A stretch of DNA of 64,000 bases. Source: Pachyseris speciosa. Taxonomy: Eukaryota > Cnidaria > Anthozoa > Scleractinia > Pachyseridae. A model generated the notes under the pieces. The model was given only the letters and a program-made list of their open reading frames with translations. It did no database searches and was not told where the DNA came from. Positions within the stretch are counted from its first letter, which is position 1. Every line of letters begins with the position of its first letter. Location: positions 722,001-786,000 of the forward strand of contig JAEMWC010000154.1 in NCBI GenBank assembly GCA_016490735.1, in the 5' to 3' direction. Below, piece after piece: positions 46,840 through 57,964 of the stretch. Made by a program: the position numbers and the translations under genes.

Positions 46840-49800
46840 AGGGAGACCCCTTAGGGGTTAAAGGGTTAACTAATGGTGCATTCCTTTGCAATGATCCAGA
46901 TCAGGATCAATGATCCAAGATCACTTGGATAATGGTACATCAAACGAACCGAGGAATCCACTCTGGGAAAGGATTCCTTGGTTCCTTTGTTGCACCATGA
47001 TCCATTCGGCAAAGTGATCTTGGATCATTGATCCTGATCTGGATCATCCCAGAGGAATGCACCATAATTGGGGTTGACCTAAACTGTAATCAAAATTAAG
47101 CCATGAATACTCCAACACATTAACTAATCTACAATTACTTTACTACTCCCACGTGGTACATACATGTTTGCTTTATCTGGAGAACTGGCTAGAAAATCTT
47201 AGGATTATTTTAGCTCCAGGCTTTATTAAGTACAAACAAATATTATCTTTTCTCTATTTATATATGTATGTAATTAAGTACAAGGCAATTAAAGGTGTTG
47301 TTGTTGTTTATTATTATACACTTTGTTTCCCTGCCAATGTCAGGAAAATGAATTTCTGAAGAGTGGTATAGACCATGTACTTTTATTAAAACACTTGAAC
47401 CAAAACAAACAAACAAACAGCTACAACGTTTTTACTACAACAAGAGGCTACAATTAGCCTAAACTTGGGCTTGCAAAAACTAGCATTGTATCCCTAATTT
47501 AGTGCTAAACAAAAGAGTAGAAAGAAGTCTGTCTTTCTTACATCGGACACATTGAGCTTAGCTTCTGTTGGAGTCTATTTCTTTAGACCCCTATCAACAC
47601 ATATCCCCTAAAATTACAAACTTGCTTTACAGCTCAACCATTGAGAACAATAATTGTAACACTTGTAAAAAAGAAGAAGAAAAAGAGAAACGAAAAAAAG
47701 CCTGCGATATATGCCACTGATAGATATCGAACCCGGGTTAGCTGAGTCAGAGGCAGGAACAATGACCTCTTGGCCACAGAGGTTCATCGCAATGCAATGT
47801 GATAAAATAGTGTATTGATTCCAAAAAAACTAAGCACACTTGTTTTTGCTTCGATGGACATTTGTTTGAGAAAGAAAGCACTTATCGAACGAACGATGTA
47901 GTTTTATTTTGCATAAACGTTAATGGAGTCTCGGTGAAATGTGAGGAGAAAAATAATCAACAGAGTGAAACTGTTTACAAATACGTCAATTCAGGGTCAT
48001 TTGAAACACAAGAAAGCCGCAAGCAAGTAAAAACTAATCGCTTATCATTCAAAAACTAATGTCCAGAAATTGACTAGAGATATTGTGGAAAATAGTAAAT
48101 AAACTACCTGTCAAAGTCTCAGGGGTGTATGATATTATGTACTTAATGAGTTATTCAACAAAATGTACTACCTCTTAATGGAGCAGACATGGGGAAACAC
48201 GGCAGTCTAATTAAAAACATCTGGAGGTAAGTTCAAATGTTAAAAGCTTTCTTCTCGCAGTTAAACTTGCAAACATTCATATGGACACTTCTTTTAACAT
48301 ATTAGTTGTTCAGACTTCAAAGACACAAGGTGAATCAACGTTTTCCGATACGTGACAACAGGCATCATTCATTGGTTCGTGTCTGTTTCTTTGCAGTGTA
48401 TATCCATAGACCCCTATAAACATATATCCCTTGAAAATTGCTTTACAGCTCAACCATTTATAACTTACAATAATTATAACACTTGTAAAAAAATATTTAA
48501 AAAAGAAGATGAAAAAAAAAGAACGCAAAAAAAAAGAAAAAGAAAAGTGGTACAGATGACCGCTAGGCCACCGTCATTCAGCATAGCTAATGAGGTAAAA
48601 ATAGTTTACTTATTCCAAAATGACCATTATTAGTTAGCGCTTGTGCAGAAACGCCGGAAGTGAGCTTTGTGGATGAAACTCAACAACAAAGAAGAAGAAG
48701 AAGAACAGATGGTAATTTTAGACCCGGGCGACCCGCGAGACGCGGGCAACCCGAGTAACAATGAAATCAGGTTGCTTCATGGAACATTTTTGTGTCCTCA
48801 CCTGTGTAATCAGTCCTGTTAGAACTTGCTCATACCGAGCCTTATCTTCTGTTACCTTACCAAGCCGCTGAACAGCTTCGTCAAGTATACCCTAAAGACA
48901 AATACTGGTACGTGTTAAAATCACCACATGGTCAGTTTTTCACACTACAAATTGATAAGCCAAGTTTTAAATCACAGTTGAGTTACCACTCTTGTTTTGT
49001 GTGCACTCAGTAACTTCCTTCATGAAGCAAAGGTGAACACGGCTGGCCTCAAATTTTAAGTTGCCATGTTGCATTGCAAATCACTCCAATAACAAACTTG
49101 TTGGTTTGGGAGCAAAATGAACCTTCAACAGTCAACATCACTGCAGATCCCATCAAAGGTGTTCAGCCATAACAGGTGTTACAGGTTATGGCCCTGAATG
49201 ACAGCCCTGCTAGTGAAATATATATTTGTCGCCCATTAGATTGACAATAATTCTTTTAACCAGGGCTAACCCTGACTTCTTGCTGACTAAAACCGAAAAT
49301 TTACCCCGTTGTGTAGGTATATTTTGTACCCCTGAAACTTTGTTACTAACCTCTAAAGTCCAGACATCAACCTGAACATTCTCCTTACACTAAATACTCT
49401 TTAAGAAACAGTATGAATACAAGTTGGGAGAAGTTCTTTCTCAATCATTTCCTTTAATCTCATAACCTACACGTTTAATGAAGAAGTCATATTTTCATTA
49501 TTATAATACTCAGGAAACATTAAATGTTAGTTACCAATGGGTCTTACGGAGCTAAATGGTTTCATGATTACCAAAAGATACTACTATACAGTGTAACTTC
49601 CTGATAAGATTTTAAGGTAGGGTGTCAACAAGGAATTCCATGGGGTCAGATTTTCAGTGCTCACGCCAAACCATTATAAATTTTCTATTAATTTGTTGGG
49701 TCATGTAGCTGACCTTGTAGGGATTTTGACTCGAGGCCCCCTCTTATCTGGAACACTGCTATAGGGTACATGTAACTATATGATCGTTCTGTTACCTTGA

Positions 49801-52800
49801 TGTGGTCATCCTGTGCCTTGAGGGTTTTCAGTCTGGACTGGTTCAACTGATTTGATCTTTGACTATAAAAGAAACAATTACAGATGGATTATTAAATGTG
49901 GTATTACATGTATGAGTAGGGGGTTTCAGAGCTTCCTGGTTCCCCTCCCTTTCTACCTCAGTTGCTTGCATGTCAATGCAAAATGTTAGGTTGAAAATTT
50001 CCAAATAATCCTGTGAAATCTTGCAAAATATTTCCCAATGCTCAGAGACCAGCTTGCTGTAAATGAGACGATACTATGAGGTTTTGAACACAGGTTCCCC
50101 TACACACTATTTATAATCACTTCCAAAACATACAAGTCATGCACATAATTTATAAGGACTAAAGTTTAGATAAACTGTTTGCCTGTGAAATTTCCCAGCT
50201 TTATCAAGGCAGTGTAACTACATCAACCTAATGCTTCACAAATTTCACCATCTACAGCCTGAACTGACTGCCCCATACTTATTTTAAATGCTGGGTTTGA
50301 CATAAACCTGATGAATGATTCTTTGCTTTGATTATTCACACAGGTCTCTGTTCAGTTGGTTGTTCTTCTCTGTTAATTTATTTCTGATAACTATAAGATT
50401 AATACTGCCCATGGTACACAAACACATTTAACATCTACCCACATTTTTTTCTGTAATTCCACTTGCTTTTCCTTCTTTTCAAAAAAATTCATAATCTTCA
50501 GCCTTTCCTGCTGGACAAGGCGGCCCTTTTCGATATTGAACTCTTCCTCTGCCTGAAATGAAAGCAACCACAAAATTAAAATAGCCAAAGCAAGTAATGG
50601 TCTCACGTCATAATATTTACCAAACAGGGTCGATTGAATGGAATTTTGGTGTCATAGCCAAAAATGCACTATTTTACAGTGTATGACCTCCTTACACCAT
50701 GCCTGCCACTTATACAATGCCATCACCACGCTTTCGATCCTGTCTGACTTAAAAAAAGAACTCTTGGAAGATTTTGCAACCACAAAAAACTGAAGAATCT
50801 CATAGAAAGACAAAAATTTCCAATGCTGTTAGTTAGTGTGAACTTCCAACCTTGACAATGTCAATTAGACACAAGACGCTATATCATGTTCAATATTTGA
50901 TGGCATGAAATCTGGACAACCATTGGAGGCACAATAATAAGTACTGTACTCCCCTTCTATATGGAACTTGATTAACCATACAGGTTTGGAACTTTTATTC
51001 TCTGCATGTTAAGGCAGATGTCAGTTGACATCACATGCCATGAGGGAAACACTTCATAGGAACGAAATTTGTATATAAAAATTTGTTTCTTTTACTTTTA
51101 AAATGCATCAACCATGTACTTTTGTTTTAACACCCAAAGAATAGGTCGATGGTTGGTTGGTGATGTTAACAGTAAATCGATGATCGATTGTAAACGATAA
51201 CAATTGATACTATGCAAATTGATCGATTGATATTGATAATAAATGACTAAGCGATCGTCCAGGTTTGTGTGATTATCGATTTTCATTAATTATTAATATC
51301 AATTGATTACCCTAAATTTGGGTGTTTGGTGGTCAACAAAAACTAAAAGTGGAAATCCCCAACTGTTTAGAAAAAACTTCAAGTCAAGAGCTCAGTGTTT
51401 ATTTGATTGTGAGTGGAATTGACTGAATGACTAACTAATGAATAGTTTGCCCAACAGAAGATGAAGTCTCCTTGAACTATCTAAATACAGTGTATTTATG
51501 CCCAAGCAGAATATATATATATAGATACTAGTAATTGGCATCAATATATATACATACAACATATATATACCAATTATTGGTATATATGTATCTATTTTCC
51601 TGGATTGTCATCCATTTTTTGGGATTATTGTTTTCAGTCAAGCTTTCTAAAAGGCTTGGTCACTACATTTGTAGATGGATTTTAGTCATGAAAAGTCGTG
51701 ACACTGTGTAGGACATCGGCAGAATAAGATAAAGTCTTTTTTATACAACTCAACTGAATAAAGTTCACTGAAAGTTTCATAGCATTACACACATCTTGTT
51801 TCTCCTCATTTCTTGTCCCTTCCTCCTGTTTGTGTTCAATCATTCTTACAACAATTTTTCAAAGAAAAAAAAAACAATGAACTTAAACATTGAACTTTCC
51901 AACATTTAGAACATAACCTGTAAATGCACGTACAGAGGCGATTTGATGCAACTTGTTGTTATGATTTCTGTTGGGACGTCTTTGACATATTTTTCTGGCA
52001 CTCATGATGTTAGCAAGGTGTGCTTACATATGTTATCTTCCATGGTACCTTTGTCACGTACGGTTTGGATATGAAGATTCAGTGAAAAAAATTAAACTTA
52101 TCTCAAAGACTGCAAATGAGTTTTAAAAACGCTTAATGCTCTGCATAAATTCCTATCACCAACTTATTTTGAGTGATAATCAATGGCAATCAATGACGTT
52201 GGCACCGCTTTTGTGTGATCATCGACTGGTCATTCATTGGCCAATGGCAACTGATGGCAATTAACTAACAGCAATCGAGTGCCATCAACTGATCGATTAA
52301 TTTTCCGATCATTGGTTTTCATTGATTAGTTACGCCCTGCTTTATTGTATGGATAGAGGCCCTGGCAAATGAGGACACATTGTTGCAGACACAAATGTTT
52401 CGCTGTTTCCTGTGCGCAAACATTTGTTGCGGACACAAAAGTTGTGTCTCCAACAAATGTTTCCCAGTTTGAGCAACATGGAATCACAGCAATTATTTTG
52501 TGTCCCACTTGTTTGCTCAATTAAGAAACATCATGAGCAACAATGTGTCCACAAAATGTGTCCTCGTTTGCCAGGGCCTATAGGATAATAAAGTTTGAGA
52601 TTTTTTTTAATTTCTACAGTTTCAAAACTTGTAACTGAATGTTTGATTGCAAAATGGGTGATTCACATCTCACCGAGGAGAGATACAAAATGAGATAAAA
52701 GGAAACTGCGACAGGACAGAGATGCAAGTCAGGTGACAGCAGTATTGATTAGTGACGTCATAACCGGGTGGTTTTATAGTGAGAGAATTTGTCGGATCAA

Positions 52801-53070
52801 AGTATTTTCCAAAAATTTACTCAGCACAAATTATCGTTCTATTCAACAGTTACCTTGGCGTCGATTTCATCTACTTTTTCTTTGGCTTCTTGTTCGATAA
52901 ATGCCATCATGTGTTCAATCTACGACAGAAAAGTTAAGCTTAAGCTTACCGTAAAGAGAGAAAATTATCGTACCATGCAAATCGTTAACCTGATGAACGT
53001 GGAGATTAATCAGGTGAGAAATAAAGCAATTACTTACTTGTTTCCGAACTTCTGCATCGTTTAGAGCCAT
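41527..53070 (-). CDS. ATP6V1E1: V-type proton ATPase subunit E
   Basis: Nine minus-strand exons: 53070-53038, 52919-52854, 50552-50443, 49862-49796, 48891-48802, 46271-46203, 46088-45994, 43877-43790, 41589-41527. Phases close perfectly to 226 aa, the length I recall for human ATP6V1E1. Family landmarks: [20 protein letters not shown] at the N-terminus, [14 protein letters not shown] in exon 3, [14 protein letters not shown] in exon 4, [10 protein letters not shown] in exon 6, AGGVELL and VNTLESRLE in exon 8, [20 protein letters not shown] at the end. Subunit E forms the peripheral stalk with subunit G, tying the V1 catalytic head to the V0 rotor in acidic organelle and plasma membranes. Exon 3 must use the unusual donor GTGGGT at 50442 (AAAAT|GTGGGT) to restore the conserved KKIQ; the later GT would give a frameshift. 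Intron 8 contains a 387-bp triplet repeat and a piggyBac-like element. Confidence 0.97.
41632..42018. repeat. compound ACT/GCTACT triplet repeat
   Basis: About 387 bp: ACT units, then GCTACT, GCTGCTACT and ACAGCTACTGCT blocks. It lies 43 bp beyond the 5' end of the last ATP6V1E exon, inside intron 8. Long poly-Ser, poly-Thr and Thr-Ala open frames here are by-products of the repeat. Confidence 0.97.
42621..43646. mobile_element. piggyBac-like non-autonomous element, copy 2
   Basis: TTAA flanks (42621-42624, 43643-43646) and CCCATTGGCAC...CAATGGG ends. Collinear with copy 1 at 4812-5833 and nearly identical over 1 kb. It sits in intron 8 of ATP6V1E. Confidence 0.82.
44433..44511. repeat. hairpin-forming inverted repeat
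   Basis: TTAGGGATTTAAGTTGTTT and AAACAACTTAAATCCCTA separated by ~35 nt. Confidence 0.75.
44960..45397 (+). mobile_element. 5'-truncated LINE tail ending in (TTA)n
   Basis: Encodes [17 protein letters not shown], then [15 protein letters not shown] and [12 protein letters not shown]: the C-terminal part of a CR1/L2-type reverse transcriptase, stop near 45188. A 3' UTR and a (TTA)n tail follow. Confidence 0.8.
45419..45675. mobile_element. MITE with a duplicated left end
   Basis: Ends GCCTGGTTCACACTAGCGAC and GTCGCTAGTGTGAACCAGGC. The left end recurs as GCCTGGTTCACACTAGCAAC 59 bp further in. Confidence 0.8.
46769..46869. mobile_element. TTAA MITE, intact copy
   Basis: TTAACCCTTTACTCCCTAAG to GGGGTTAAAGGGTTAA. 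Reference for the interrupted copy at 20576. The preceding AAAAAACTATCTCCC is shared with the copy at 21039. Confidence 0.8.
46872..47066. mobile_element. MITE with ~50-bp inverted ends
   Basis: AATGGTGCATTCCTTTG then ATGATCCAGATCAGGATCAA, mirrored at the right by TTGATCCTGATCTGGATCAT and GGAATGCACCATAATT. It abuts the TTAA MITE. Confidence 0.8.
47640..47800 (-). mobile_element. tRNA-derived SINE
   Basis: Minus strand: GTGGCCAAGAGGTCATTGTT, B box GGGTTCGATATC and a T-rich tail matching the copy at 16290. Confidence 0.6.
48475..48600 (-). mobile_element. SINE relic, same family as 16290
   Basis: Shares the [24 protein letters not shown] T-rich tail (minus strand) and the flank AGCTAATGAGGTAAAAATAG with the other copies; the B box is lost. 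Confidence 0.45.
51138..52335. repeat. GATCGATT-rich region
   Basis: Frequent ATCGATTGAT/AATCGATCA words cluster at both ends (51140-51310 and 52160-52330). AT microsatellite sequence lies between (51510-51580). Probably one decayed element in ATP6V1E intron 2; the ends are not defined. Confidence 0.35.
52354..52581. mobile_element. MITE in ATP6V1E intron 2
   Basis: Ends AGGCCCTGGCAAATGAGGAC and GTCCTCGTTTGCCAGGGCCT flanked by TA-rich sequence. TGTTGC(A/G)GACACAAA repeats inside. Confidence 0.78.
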
Positions 53071-53376
53071 TTTGTTTGTACTAAGTTACTGTGCGATCAA
53101 GGAAAACTACGGCAGATGGCACGCTTAATGAAACGAAAGAGTGAGCGTTGACCACAGGTGCATGCTGGGATAGTTTATTAGACACAATCCTCCCCAGTGT
53201 CCTAGAACTGCTCGGTCAAATCGTCAAAAATCTTTATGGTCTTTTATTTACACCTGTACGTATTTGTAATTAACTGAAAACTAACGTTGTGTTTGGTTTT
53301 ACTTTGAATATCTGGGCTCTGTTTAGCTTTATTATCTTAGTTCAAATCAGTTGTTGAATAACAAAAGGAAATATGT

Positions 53377-53775
53377 CACTTGTGTGGTATATATTAATTA
53401 TTACAGGAGCCCATGAATAGGAGCCTCCATATGCACTGTTTCCTTGAGTCAATGTTTGCGCGTATCTTTCTATTTTTAGAACGGCTTTTTCTGTAGGAGG
53501 CTCCAATTTACTGGCAAAATCTGTTTCCAGTAAGTTCCGCACACAAGCATCCGTAAAAAAATTGTGGCCAAAGGTGGGAAGTGCGTTGTCCTGATCCTTT
53601 TCTTGGGCATTCTAAACAGTGCGTGCGAATTTAGAAACCCGCAGCGTTCTAAAAATAGAAAAGATACGCGCAAAGGTTGACTCAAAGGGCTTTTATGGGA
53701 GAGTGAAGCTCCTATTCATGGGCTCCTGTTACAGGAGCCCATGAATAATTATTAATATATACCACACAAGTGAAT
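53377..53775. mobile_element. long foldback element
   Basis: Arms over 100 bp: CACTTGTGTGGTATATATTA at the left and its inverse at the right, continuing through CAGGAGCCCATGAATAGGAG and TTTGCGCGTATCTTTC. The right arm carries an additional perfect 33-bp palindrome (53714-53746). Confidence 0.8.
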
Positions 53776-55398
53776 AGTGCTTTTCGCGCGCTCTGATTGG
53801 TTAACTCGGAGGTGATTAGCAAGTACTATTCCCCTCCACTCCGGTGAATAATTGTTAATTAATTGAAAATGATATCATTTTGACAGCAGATGTGATTTAT
53901 CAGCAAAAGAGTCCGAAAGAGATGGTAATCTTACGAGAGTCATTTTAAGCTTTATAGACTACTGGAACGCACGCTTTACTTCGCGGCCATCTAAAAATTT
54001 TTAAGTTCTTGAAAACGATGGAATTTTATGATAGCTGTTTAGCCACCCTAAGATCTAATATTGCTGTAGGCAATAAATAAATTATGAGTTAAAATTATAT
54101 GGTGGGATATAGATGTGAGTAATGAGCAAACATAGCCTGTTGAGGTTGATGACAATAGCGATTAAATCCCTCTCCTGGGGCCCGTTTATCGAAAGTCCAG
54201 GTAACCTAACAGGCCCGAAACCATATTTTGAAATCAAAATCTCAAGAAAAGTAGGGTGAGTTCTGACTTCTAATGAAGTCCATTTTGTTTCTTTAGCTGA
54301 TAACTTAACTGTATAATTTTAAAACTTTTGAACGGAACTCCCATAGAAAAGGAAATGTCTACAAATGGATGGAATTCATGTATGGGGCAGAACCGCATGC
54401 AGTTGTCATTCCCTCTCCGTGCTCTCCCCTCTGAACATGACAACACACCGTTTTCAAAGACGTTTTTAAGTTATGTTAACAAACAAGCGCTGCTATAGTC
54501 TGTAGTAAAAAGAGGACTAGTCATAAAGCTAGTGAAAGTTAATGAAGTACACTCTGGAACAGAACTTAAGCGTAAATTCAAAGTTGTCACCAAAAGCACA
54601 GGTGCCGTGACTGAAATAAAACTTTTGGCTATTCCATAACTGTGTGTAGGTCACATACAAGGTACCCAAATGCCACTTCAAGTCACTATGGGGCCATTAA
54701 CTTTCCATGAGAGGGGCGTTTTATCCTCCAAGATATTACTACATTTTCTAAATACTCTCCACCCCTCTGCTTCAGAGAGAATTTTTCCCCAACCATGACC
54801 GCTACCCCTCACTTCATGGAATAAGACACGAATAAAAAGCTGGTTGCACTTGGCTTTGAATTAACGGATCATTCCATCTCCACCCGATACGAAATTATCT
54901 CCAAACAGAAATAAACTTCAATGTCAATTGATAGAAACTATTGCCATTAATGGATGCGGAGGGTTAAGGTGGTGGGGAGATGGGGGAGGGTGGGCGCGGG
55001 TTAGGATGAGGCTCACCAAGTCACGTGTAAAATATCTCTCGCAAATTCTCAGTGCAATCCTATCTTCTTGATTGTTGTTGGCTAGACTTGTGAAATGTGA
55101 CTGCGAGATATCTATCTTGGTAAGAAATGTCTTTGTTGTCGGTTTAGGAAGCCCATTCTCCTGTCAGTTTTTTACTCGATAATCAGGAGTCAAAAAGTAT
55201 CAGGACTTGAAACTCATAACGGTTTCGTAGTTCCAGTTTCAGTATCAATTTTCATTTTTTTTTTATTTGCCAGAAAAAAAAAATACATACAGACATTAAT
55301 TTAATACAAGAATTGGAGATGAAGAGACGTACATTGTAATGAAATGAATTAAAGGTATTTTCCTGGCGAGGAGGCTAAACTGAAACCTAGGGGCTTGG

Positions 55399-55792
55399 TG
55401 GAGCTCTCTCATTAGACTGCGACGGCAACGACAACGCCACAAAAACAATAAGTTTAATACTATAGCAAAAGCAATCGCTCTGCGCGTGCGTTTTACATTT
55501 TGGTACATTTCTTTGCCGTCCTCAGCATAACAACAACGTGAAATGAACAAATTTTAGGTTTTGTGGAGAACGTGAGCGTATGATGGTGAACTCTTCTTTC
55601 TTTTTCCCGACTTCAATGCCATTTTTACTAATTTATCTCCAGGATAGTTCGCCAGCATTTTACCAGTTAAAAAAGTTGGAATAATAGCGAAAGTGTTACG
55701 ATAAAGAGAAGTTACATTTTGAAATGACTTTTTGGTTAATTGCCGTTGCCGTCGTCGTCGTCGTTGCTTAACTGAGCTCTCTATTAATCTAA
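55399..55792. mobile_element. MITE with GAGCTCTCT ends
   Basis: GAGCTCTCTCATTAGACTGC then GACGGCAACGACAACG at the left; GTTGCCGTCGTCGTCGTCGT then GAGCTCTCTATTAATC at the right. The arginine-rich open frame here comes from the CGTCGT run. Confidence 0.65.
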
Positions 55793-56445
55793 GACTACTA
55801 CTACTGGCCAATGAAGAAGTAATGGAGCTTTGACATTTGAAAGCACGTCCCCGGCTCCCTTTATTATTATTTCACCTCATTCACTTGTATAAAACCCTCC
55901 TCTTAACCCCCATGATAAAAATTTGTATTTCGCGACTGGAGTGTCGATGAATTCGACGCTCATGCGATGACAACTCAAGGTATTTACTCAAGGTATTACG
56001 GCTACCTGGTAAATGTGCGTGAGAGATAAGACGCTCACGAGAGCGCGGTAAACTTGCCGCGCGAAAAATCTAGTCAACTGTAGCCCTTTTAAGAATTTTT
56101 GTAATTATGCACATAAAAATGAGTCTCATACTCAACACGACACTATATTAACAAAGGGAACATGAACCATTGTCTAATATATGTGTAGAACACCGTTTGT
56201 GCATAGTTATTTCAGTCATTATCAAGTTTTGAAAGCTATTGTTTTGTCTACGTCCGGAGAGAAAATGCATCTATTAGTCGTTTTTAATGTACTAACCGGC
56301 ATTACCAAACTTAAAAGAAATAAACTGGACTGCTTTTATAGTATCAAATCGTTTGTTCCATGATAAATTCCTTCGATTTCAATACAAGAAAAGTAGGTCA
56401 CACTGAGTAAACATTTCGTCCATGAACTACCGGAAGACGATTTGA

Positions 56446-56586
56446 ATGTTATTGTTCACTTGGCTGGCTTTCTTGACGAAAACGGATTCCTGCTCTCCAT
56501 ACATTGCTCCCGAGAAACTGCAAGGAGACGGTTCATCCCAAGTGCAAATGGATGTATATGCTATTTTGTCGTTCTGTTTCTTTTAA
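56446..56586 (+). pseudogene. protein kinase activation-loop fragment
   Basis: A short open stretch reads SPYIAPEKLQGDGSSQ then VQMDVYAI (about 56494-56567). This matches the kinase P-x-APE motif of subdomain VIII followed by the D-V-Y-(A/S) motif of subdomain IX, at the correct spacing. The frame is closed by TAA 56584-56586, and no other kinase subdomains (P-loop, HRD, DFG) were found nearby. It is either a gene relic or one exon of a kinase whose other exons I could not recognise. Low complexity of the evidence keeps confidence modest. Confidence 0.4.
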
Positions 56587-57964
56587 GCAGAGTGCAGTTC
56601 ATCTTAGCGGATGGATGACCAAAAGTATTGGAACTACCTGACTAAATGGTAACCTGACAGAAATGGAAGGTCCTATTTCATTGGGCGATTCGCGACTATT
56701 GATCGCGAATAGCAGTGCTTGTTATAATGGAAACCGAGAAATCAAATTAATATGTATGCTTTTTCTCAAACTTGATCTGCGAGAACAACATTTATATGCA
56801 AACAAAACAATATACACTGTAACACTTTTAGTCTACTACCTAGCTCCCCGAAGATTCTCTACCAGTGAAGATTGAAGAATTTGACGATGTAAGCTGTATA
56901 ATTTGTCGATGCTTTACTGTTTGAGTGCTTGATTCAAGAAGAAACCGGTATTTTCTTCTCTGTTGTTATTTAGATTTTGTTCCTACATATAAAACACAAG
57001 CTGTAACTGAGACACTTTCAGAGGTAAGTAATTAAGTGATTCTGCCGTTTAACCGTCGAGTCAGTTTCTCAGGTGGGATCGTATGATCTAGTACACTGCG
57101 TCTGTCGCTTTTGTTAAGAATACTTTGAAAACCTTCCTGCTTACTATCTACTATTTGACTCAGGACTGCCTCTCTTAACACGGTGAATTAAGCAAAAAAA
57201 AAAAAAAAAAAAATTAATCTCAGGAAAACAATACAATAATGACGCTTTATGATCAACTTTTTTTTTTTAAATAAATTTATTGCATAATAATACACATAGT
57301 TTGTTTCCCAGCCCGTTTAGACGGAGACGCAATTAAATCAACTTGTTATAAATAAGGGCTACGAACAAAATTATAATCTCAACTGGCGACGGAGAGGCCC
57401 TGCCAGGGTGAATTCCGACAAGCGACATGGCCCAAAAAATAGCGACAGCACATAAAATGAAATTCCGACGAGAGACATCATCCCCGGCAAAATTCTGACA
57501 GTGAAATCAAGGCCAAGAATTAGCGATTTAACCACCCACACGGGAGATTTTAAAATTCAGACAAGCGACACGGGACCCCTCCCTGGCAATGCTTCGACGG
57601 AGGCCTGCGAGGAGGAGCTGAAGATGTGCAATGTGGCGTAAGTTTGCCCATGATGAACGGAAACCATAGCAAAACGAGCTCTTTAGCCGGGAAGTCAACA
57701 TAATTTAGTTTTGGATGCTTGCGCGATCTCGACTGCCACTCTTAATCAACCCAAGGCATGAGTCACTAGCTCTAACTATACCTTCCCCACCCGGGAGGAA
57801 AACGTTTTTCTGTTGGGTTTTAGGAGTGAGGTCCAGGTCAAAGAGTGAATTTAAATCTCAAATTGTCTTACCGCAACTGTAAAACATATTCCTCTTCAAT
57901 TCGTCTTTTTTTCAATATCAGAATCACTTTTTGTGCTGTCCAGTTTACCGAACTGAAACGAATC

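Larger units (their letters stand above)
53776..57964. other. spacer between ATP6V1E and the pentraxin gene
   Basis: Apart from the MITE at 55399 and the kinase fragment at 56446, I see no supported gene. 57395-57600 holds loose repeats of AATTC(C/A)GACAAGCGACA. 57195-57215 is an A-run. Confidence 0.5.

Noticed and set aside
55554..55811. Arginine-rich protein on the minus strand
   Set aside because: It is produced by the CGTCGT run at the end of a MITE.
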